From contig DDDG01000024.1 of NCBI GenBank assembly GCA_002336245.1, positions 1 through 64,000 on the forward strand: 64,000 nt of DNA, written 5' to 3'. The position numbers and the translations under genes were made by a program. The notes under the pieces were generated by a model. The model was given only the letters and a program-made list of their open reading frames with translations, had not been told where the DNA came from and ran no database searches. The stretch comes from Flavobacteriales bacterium UBA1986. Its GTDB lineage: Bacteria > Bacteroidota > Bacteroidia > Flavobacteriales_G > Salibacteraceae. Of the stretch, positions 60,110 through 64,000 are shown piece after piece. Within the stretch, counting starts at the first letter, position 1. Each line of letters begins with the position of its first letter.

Positions 60110-62941
60110 TTAATGTGCTTCCAGCCAGTTTTCGCCCAATCCTGTTTCTACAAGAAGTGGAACTTTTAGTTGAATGGCACCCGACATTCTGGTCTCAACC
60201 AATTCCTTCAATTCGTCCACTTCCGACCGGTGCGCATCAAAAACCAATTCATCATGAACTTGCAAAAGCAATTGAGATTTAAGCTCGCGCTTTTTCATTT
60301 CTGCTTGTATGTTGATCATCGCAATCTTAATGATATCGGCTGCTGAGCCTTGTATTGGTGCGTTAATCGCAAGGCGTTCCAACTGACTTCGCACTACTGC
60401 ATTCGCGGAATTGATGTTTCTCAGAAGCCTTCGCCTACCCATAATGGTCTCAACATATCCTAGCTCACGCGCTTTGTCCACAACTTCCGCCATATAGGTG
60501 CGGATACCCGCGAATTTCGCGAAGTAGTTGTCGATGATTTCCTTCGCTTCCTTTCTAGGAATGTTCAAATTTTGAGAAAGCCCGAAAGCCCCTTGTCCGT
60601 ATGCGATTCCAAAATTTACCGCCTTTGCTTTGGTGCGCATCGCGCGGTCTACCTCATCCTTTGAGACACCAAAAACTTTCGCTGCTGTAGTTGAGTGAAT
60701 GTCTTCACCATTTCTGAAGGCCTCAATCATCCCTTCATCATCGCTCATGGAAGCTAATATCCTCAATTCCACCTGGGAGTAATCCGAGGCCATCAATATG
60801 AAGTCCTTGTTCCTAGGAATGAATGCCTTTCGAACTTCCTGCCCTCGTTTGGTTTTCACTGGGATGTTCTGCAAGTTCGGACGATCTGAGCTCAATCGAC
60901 CCGTGGCTGCAACTACCTGATTGAAGGTGGTGTGAATTCTGCCATCTTCGGTGTTGACCATTTCAGGTAAAACATCGACATAGGTGTTCTTCAGCTTCAC
61001 CAGTTCGCGGAAGTCCAAGATCTGACTGATGATTGGGTGCTTGTCTGTGAGCTTGCTTAAAATCTCTTCGCCGGTTGCGTACTGCCCTGTTTTGGTCTTT
61101 TTGGCGTTCGGATCGATTTTCAAATGGTCGAAAAGGACCTCGCCAACTTGACGTGGGCTTGCAATGTTGAAGTCAGTTCCAGCACTGGTATAGATACCAT
61201 CTTGAATGCCTTGAATGTCTGTCTCAAGGGTTTTCGAAAGTTTTTTCAGACTCTCGGTATCGAGCTGAATCCCTTTCTCTTCCATGTCAGCCAAAACCTC
61301 AATGAGCGGGGATTCCATATTCTCGAGCAGTTCTTCATTGCCCGACTCTCGAATGATTGGGGCAAAATGATGTCGAAGCCGGAGAGTGACATCTGCATCC
61401 TCACAGGCGTAGTCGCTGATGTCTTTGTTTTCCAAGTCCAACATGGTTTTTTGATTCTTGCCTTTCTTGCCCAACAAGTCTTCAATTGGAACTGGCTTGT
61501 AATCTAAATAAAGCTCAGAAAGCACATCCATACTTCTTCTGCGCATGTCTGGCTCTAGAATGTAGTGGGCCAGCATTGTATCAAAATAGGGCTGGGCAAC
61601 CCGAATGTTGTATTTGCGCAAAACCAAAATATCGTACTTAATGTTGTGCCCGATTTTTTGCGCTTTACTCTTCTCAAAGAGCTCCTTGAATGGCAATAGA
61701 AAATCTTTAATCTTCTCTTTTTCTCTCGGAACCGGGAGGTAGTATGCCTCACCTCGTCGCATTGAGAAAGAGATTCCTACCAATTGGGCCGTAAGGGCAT
61801 CAAGACCGCTCGTCTCCGTATCAAAAGAGAAAAATTTGGCAGACTCAAGAGCTGCTAGCAAGCCACGGCGTTGACCTTCCGTCTCTACAAAGTAGTATTT
61901 GTGTTGGCTGTTTTCAATGCTCTTCACTTCCGAAAATGAGTCTTCCTCCTCAGTTTCACTTGTACTTCTCTGTGTTTTAGTTTCTTCCTCACCGAGGGCA
62001 AATAGATCGTATTGCCCTGATGAATTTGCCGCTGGAGAAGCACTTGGCTTGGCCATTGAGACCTCCTCGCCCAGGACTTTGGCAGCCAAATTTCGAAACT
62101 CCAATTCAACAAACAGCTCTTTCAAAGCTTCCTTGTTGGGCTCCTCCATAATCAAGGACTTTGGGTCGAAGTCTACAGGTGCATCGAGCATTATAGTGGC
62201 GAGCACTTTACTCATGAACGCTTGTTCCTTGTTTTCTTCCACGCGCTCCTTCAACTTTCCTTTCAGTTCATGCGTGTGCTCATAAAGCCCTTCCAAACTT
62301 CCGTAGGCCTGAATCAACTTGGCCGCCGTCTTCTCACCTACACCAGGTAAACCCGGGATATTGTCGACCGCATCACCCATCATAGACAGAATGTCGATGA
62401 CTTGCTCTGGTCGTTCAATTCCCCAAAGTTCACACACTTCCTTTGGTCCAATGAGTTCCGCCCCACTACCTCCTCTGCCTGGCTTGTACATGATCACAGT
62501 GTCGGATATGAGTTGACCAAAGTCCTTATCAGGAGTCACCATATAAGTTGTGTATCCTTCTTTTTCGGCCTTTTTTGCCAAGGTTCCAATCACATCATCT
62601 GCCTCATAACCCTCAGCTTCCAAAATTGGGATGTTAAAGCCCTCGATAATTTTCCGGATGTATGGAACGGATAGTTTTATGTCTTCCGGTGTAGCTTCTC
62701 GGTTTGCCTTGTACTCCGTATAAATGTCATTTCGAACCGTTTTTGCTGGATAGTCGAAACAAACGGCGAGGTGCGTTGGCTTTTCCTTCTTGATTAAATC
62801 GAGGAGTGTATTCGTAAAGCCGAACATCGCCGAAGTGTTCAAGCCCTGAGAGTTCATTCGGGGATTCTTGATGAACGCGTAATAGGCACGGAAAATCAAT
62901 GCATAAGCATCGATTAGAAAGAGTTTTTTTTCCTCAGGCAT
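60110..62941 (-). CDS. polA: DNA polymerase I
   Basis: A 943-residue repair and Okazaki-maturation polymerase. The N-terminal 5'-3' nuclease (1-290) includes AVCFDYPAKT and VTPDKDFGQL. The 3'-5' exonuclease (about 350-530) keeps FDTETSGLDAL with its D-x-E, so proofreading is likely, unlike in Thermus and some other lineages. The polymerase has DYSQVELRILA (motif A) and QVHDELVFD (motif C). It is downstream of dusB by about 39 bp. Confidence 0.97.
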   Translation of the reverse strand: MPEEKKLFLIDAYALIFRAYYAFIKNPRMNSQGLNTSAMFGFTNTLLDLIKKEKPTHLAVCFDYPAKTVRNDIYTEYKANREATPEDIKLSVPYIRKIIEGFNIPILEAEGYEADDVIGTLAKKAEKEGYTTYMVTPDKDFGQLISDTVIMYKPGRGGSGAELIGPKEVCELWGIERPEQVIDILSMMGDAVDNIPGLPGVGEKTAAKLIQAYGSLEGLYEHTHELKGKLKERVEENKEQAFMSKVLATIMLDAPVDFDPKSLIMEEPNKEALKELFVELEFRNLAAKVLGEEVSMAKPSASPAANSSGQYDLFALGEEETKTQRSTSETEEEDSFSEVKSIENSQHKYYFVETEGQRRGLLAALESAKFFSFDTETSGLDALTAQLVGISFSMRRGEAYYLPVPREKEKIKDFLLPFKELFEKSKAQKIGHNIKYDILVLRKYNIRVAQPYFDTMLAHYILEPDMRRRSMDVLSELYLDYKPVPIEDLLGKKGKNQKTMLDLENKDISDYACEDADVTLRLRHHFAPIIRESGNEELLENMESPLIEVLADMEEKGIQLDTESLKKLSKTLETDIQGIQDGIYTSAGTDFNIASPRQVGEVLFDHLKIDPNAKKTKTGQYATGEEILSKLTDKHPIISQILDFRELVKLKNTYVDVLPEMVNTEDGRIHTTFNQVVAATGRLSSDRPNLQNIPVKTKRGQEVRKAFIPRNKDFILMASDYSQVELRILASMSDDEGMIEAFRNGEDIHSTTAAKVFGVSKDEVDRAMRTKAKAVNFGIAYGQGAFGLSQNLNIPRKEAKEIIDNYFAKFAGIRTYMAEVVDKARELGYVETIMGRRRLLRNINSANAVVRSQLERLAINAPIQGSAADIIKIAMINIQAEMKKRELKSQLLLQVHDELVFDAHRSEVDELKELVETRMSGAIQLKVPLLVETGLGENWLEAH

Positions 62942-62980
62942 GAATTGAATTTGCTGCCTAAAATAACCTTTGTGAGAGAA

Positions 62981-64000
62981 TCAAAGGCCGCCAGCCAAAA
63001 GCTTTTCTTCGGCCGGACTCTGGTGGTATTTCTTCTCTATGATATCCAGGGTCTCATAGAGGATGGAGCTGTCCATTTCTGTAACTAAAACCATGCGGTA
63101 ATCCTTAAATCCGGCTAAGCCGCGGAAGTACTTTCCATAGTGTCGGCGCATTTCCACCACGCCAAGTCTAGGTCCCTTCCAGCGGAGAGAAAAGTCGAGG
63201 TGTTCGCGAACAACCGCTACTCGTTCTTTAACCGAAGGCGGCGGCGGGACAATGCCTGTTTTCATGAAAGCTTTAATGTCTCGGAAAATCCATGGATATC
63301 CTATGCTCGCTCTCCCGATCATAATGCCATCGACGCCGTATCGGTTCTTCATCTCAAGAGCCTTTTGTGGACTGTCGACATCTCCATTTCCGAAAACTGG
63401 AATTTTCAATCTCGGATTGTTCTTCGTCTCAGCGATTAGAGTCCAATCGGCCTCACCTTTATACATTTGAACTCGTGTTCTTCCGTGAATGGAGATTGCC
63501 TGCACACCAACATCCTGGAGCCTTTCTGCTACATCCACAATGTGTTTGCTGCTCTCATCCCAGCCCAATCGAGTTTTGACTGTCACAGGCAACTTAACCT
63601 GCTTAACGATTTCGGATGTCAGGGAGATCATTTTCGGGATGTCGCGCAAGATTCCTGCTCCGGCAGACTTATTCACCACCTTCTTCACAGGGCAGCCGTA
63701 ATTGATGTCGAGCAGGTCAGGTTCACTTCGCTCTACGATTTCGGCGGCCAACTTCATGGATTCAATTTCTCCTCCAAAAATTTGTATTCCGATCGGCTGC
63801 TCATAATCAAAGATGTCGAGCTTCTGAACACTCTTATCTGCATTGCGGATTAGGCCCTCTGAAGAAATGAATTCGGTGTACATCATATCCGCCCCCTGAG
63901 CTTTACACAAAGCTCTAAATGGTGGGTCACTCACGTCCTCCATGGGAGCCAGCAAGAGTGGGAATTCACCCAAGTCGATATTTCCTATTTTTACCGCCAT
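62981..64000 (-). CDS. dusB: tRNA-dihydrouridine synthase
   Basis: A 339-residue FMN-dependent TIM-barrel enzyme that reduces uridine in the tRNA D loop. APMEDVSDPPFRALC, DINYGCPVKKVV (catalytic Cys) and IGRASIGYPWIFRDI are Dus signatures. Pattern and length fit the DusB group. The start ATG occupies the last three bases of the window, so upstream sequence is absent; the N terminus MAVKIGNIDLG is plausible as complete. Confidence 0.93.
   Translation of the reverse strand: MAVKIGNIDLGEFPLLLAPMEDVSDPPFRALCKAQGADMMYTEFISSEGLIRNADKSVQKLDIFDYEQPIGIQIFGGEIESMKLAAEIVERSEPDLLDINYGCPVKKVVNKSAGAGILRDIPKMISLTSEIVKQVKLPVTVKTRLGWDESSKHIVDVAERLQDVGVQAISIHGRTRVQMYKGEADWTLIAETKNNPRLKIPVFGNGDVDSPQKALEMKNRYGVDGIMIGRASIGYPWIFRDIKAFMKTGIVPPPPSVKERVAVVREHLDFSLRWKGPRLGVVEMRRHYGKYFRGLAGFKDYRMVLVTEMDSSILYETLDIIEKKYHQSPAEEKLLAGGL

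Overview
The window is a gene-dense stretch of a Bacteroidota chromosome, most likely order Flavobacteriales; family level cannot be fixed from the sequence, though a Cryomorphaceae/Schleiferiaceae-like marine lineage would fit. The evidence is consistent across the window. Promoters carry the Bacteroidota -7 box TAnnTTTG, and starts lack Shine-Dalgarno sequences. Three secreted proteins end in type IX secretion (T9SS) sorting domains. The energy module has the order exbB-exbD-exbD-tonB. The gene pair DUF4271-hemD, a 630-residue long-form PurF-like protein and eukaryote-type NrdA/NrdB are also present. I see no insertion sequence, prophage, integrase, CRISPR array or rRNA operon.

Layout. 1-6 kb: tRNA-Leu(CAA), long PurF-like amidophosphoribosyltransferase, 3-hydroxyanthranilate dioxygenase, a secreted M43 metalloprotease and an atypical SDR. 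6-10 kb: an orphan TonB divergent from exbB-exbD-exbD-tonB, followed by a tiny membrane protein and a shrunken substrate-binding lipoprotein. 10-16 kb: purN, an iodotyrosine-deiodinase-like flavoprotein, long-chain polyprenyl diphosphate synthase, an operon of a coiled-coil secreted protein with ispD and rlmN, and kbl. 16-21 kb: a translation block rplM-rpsI-rpsB-tsf-pyrH-frr with a structured leader before rpsB. 20-29 kb: two glycosyltransferases, sucA-sucB, and an eight-PKD-module T9SS protein. 29-33 kb: nrdA/nrdB and a DUF3109 protein. 33.9-38.5 kb: a small T9SS protein and a 1322-residue trimeric-adhesin-like protein. 38.7-45.7 kb: a light-response locus with a SOUL haem-binding protein divergent from ECF sigma-crtI-crtB-idi-ptpS-folE-photolyase, then a convergent response regulator. 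45.7-52.1 kb: RNase R, ferritin, a lipoprotein with glutaryl-CoA dehydrogenase, and an operon of cytochrome c lipoprotein, YceI and DUF5777. 52.1-57.6 kb: DUF4271, hemD, rnpA, an S41 protease, an O-antigen-ligase-like protein and a small membrane protein. 57.5-64 kb, all minus strand: dusB, polA, two unknown exported proteins and dprA.

How genes work together. The light locus is the most coherent functional unit. The sigma gene overlaps crtI, and crtI, crtB, idi, ptpS, folE and phr follow with overlaps or gaps of at most 22 bp. This couples isoprenoid supply, carotenoid synthesis, two steps of tetrahydrobiopterin synthesis and DNA photorepair. The most unusual protein is the 1322-residue one. 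It combines a stalk of 21 IxxN heptads, matching the ion-binding N@d coiled coil of trimeric autotransporters, with YadA-head-like repeats, but it has neither an autotransporter barrel nor a T9SS signal. Other notable items are a PurF-like enzyme with an altered glutaminase oxyanion motif, a conserved iodotyrosine-deiodinase lid triad, an SDR without its Tyr/Lys pair, a relic-like periplasmic binding protein, and several strong palindromes in intergenic regions.
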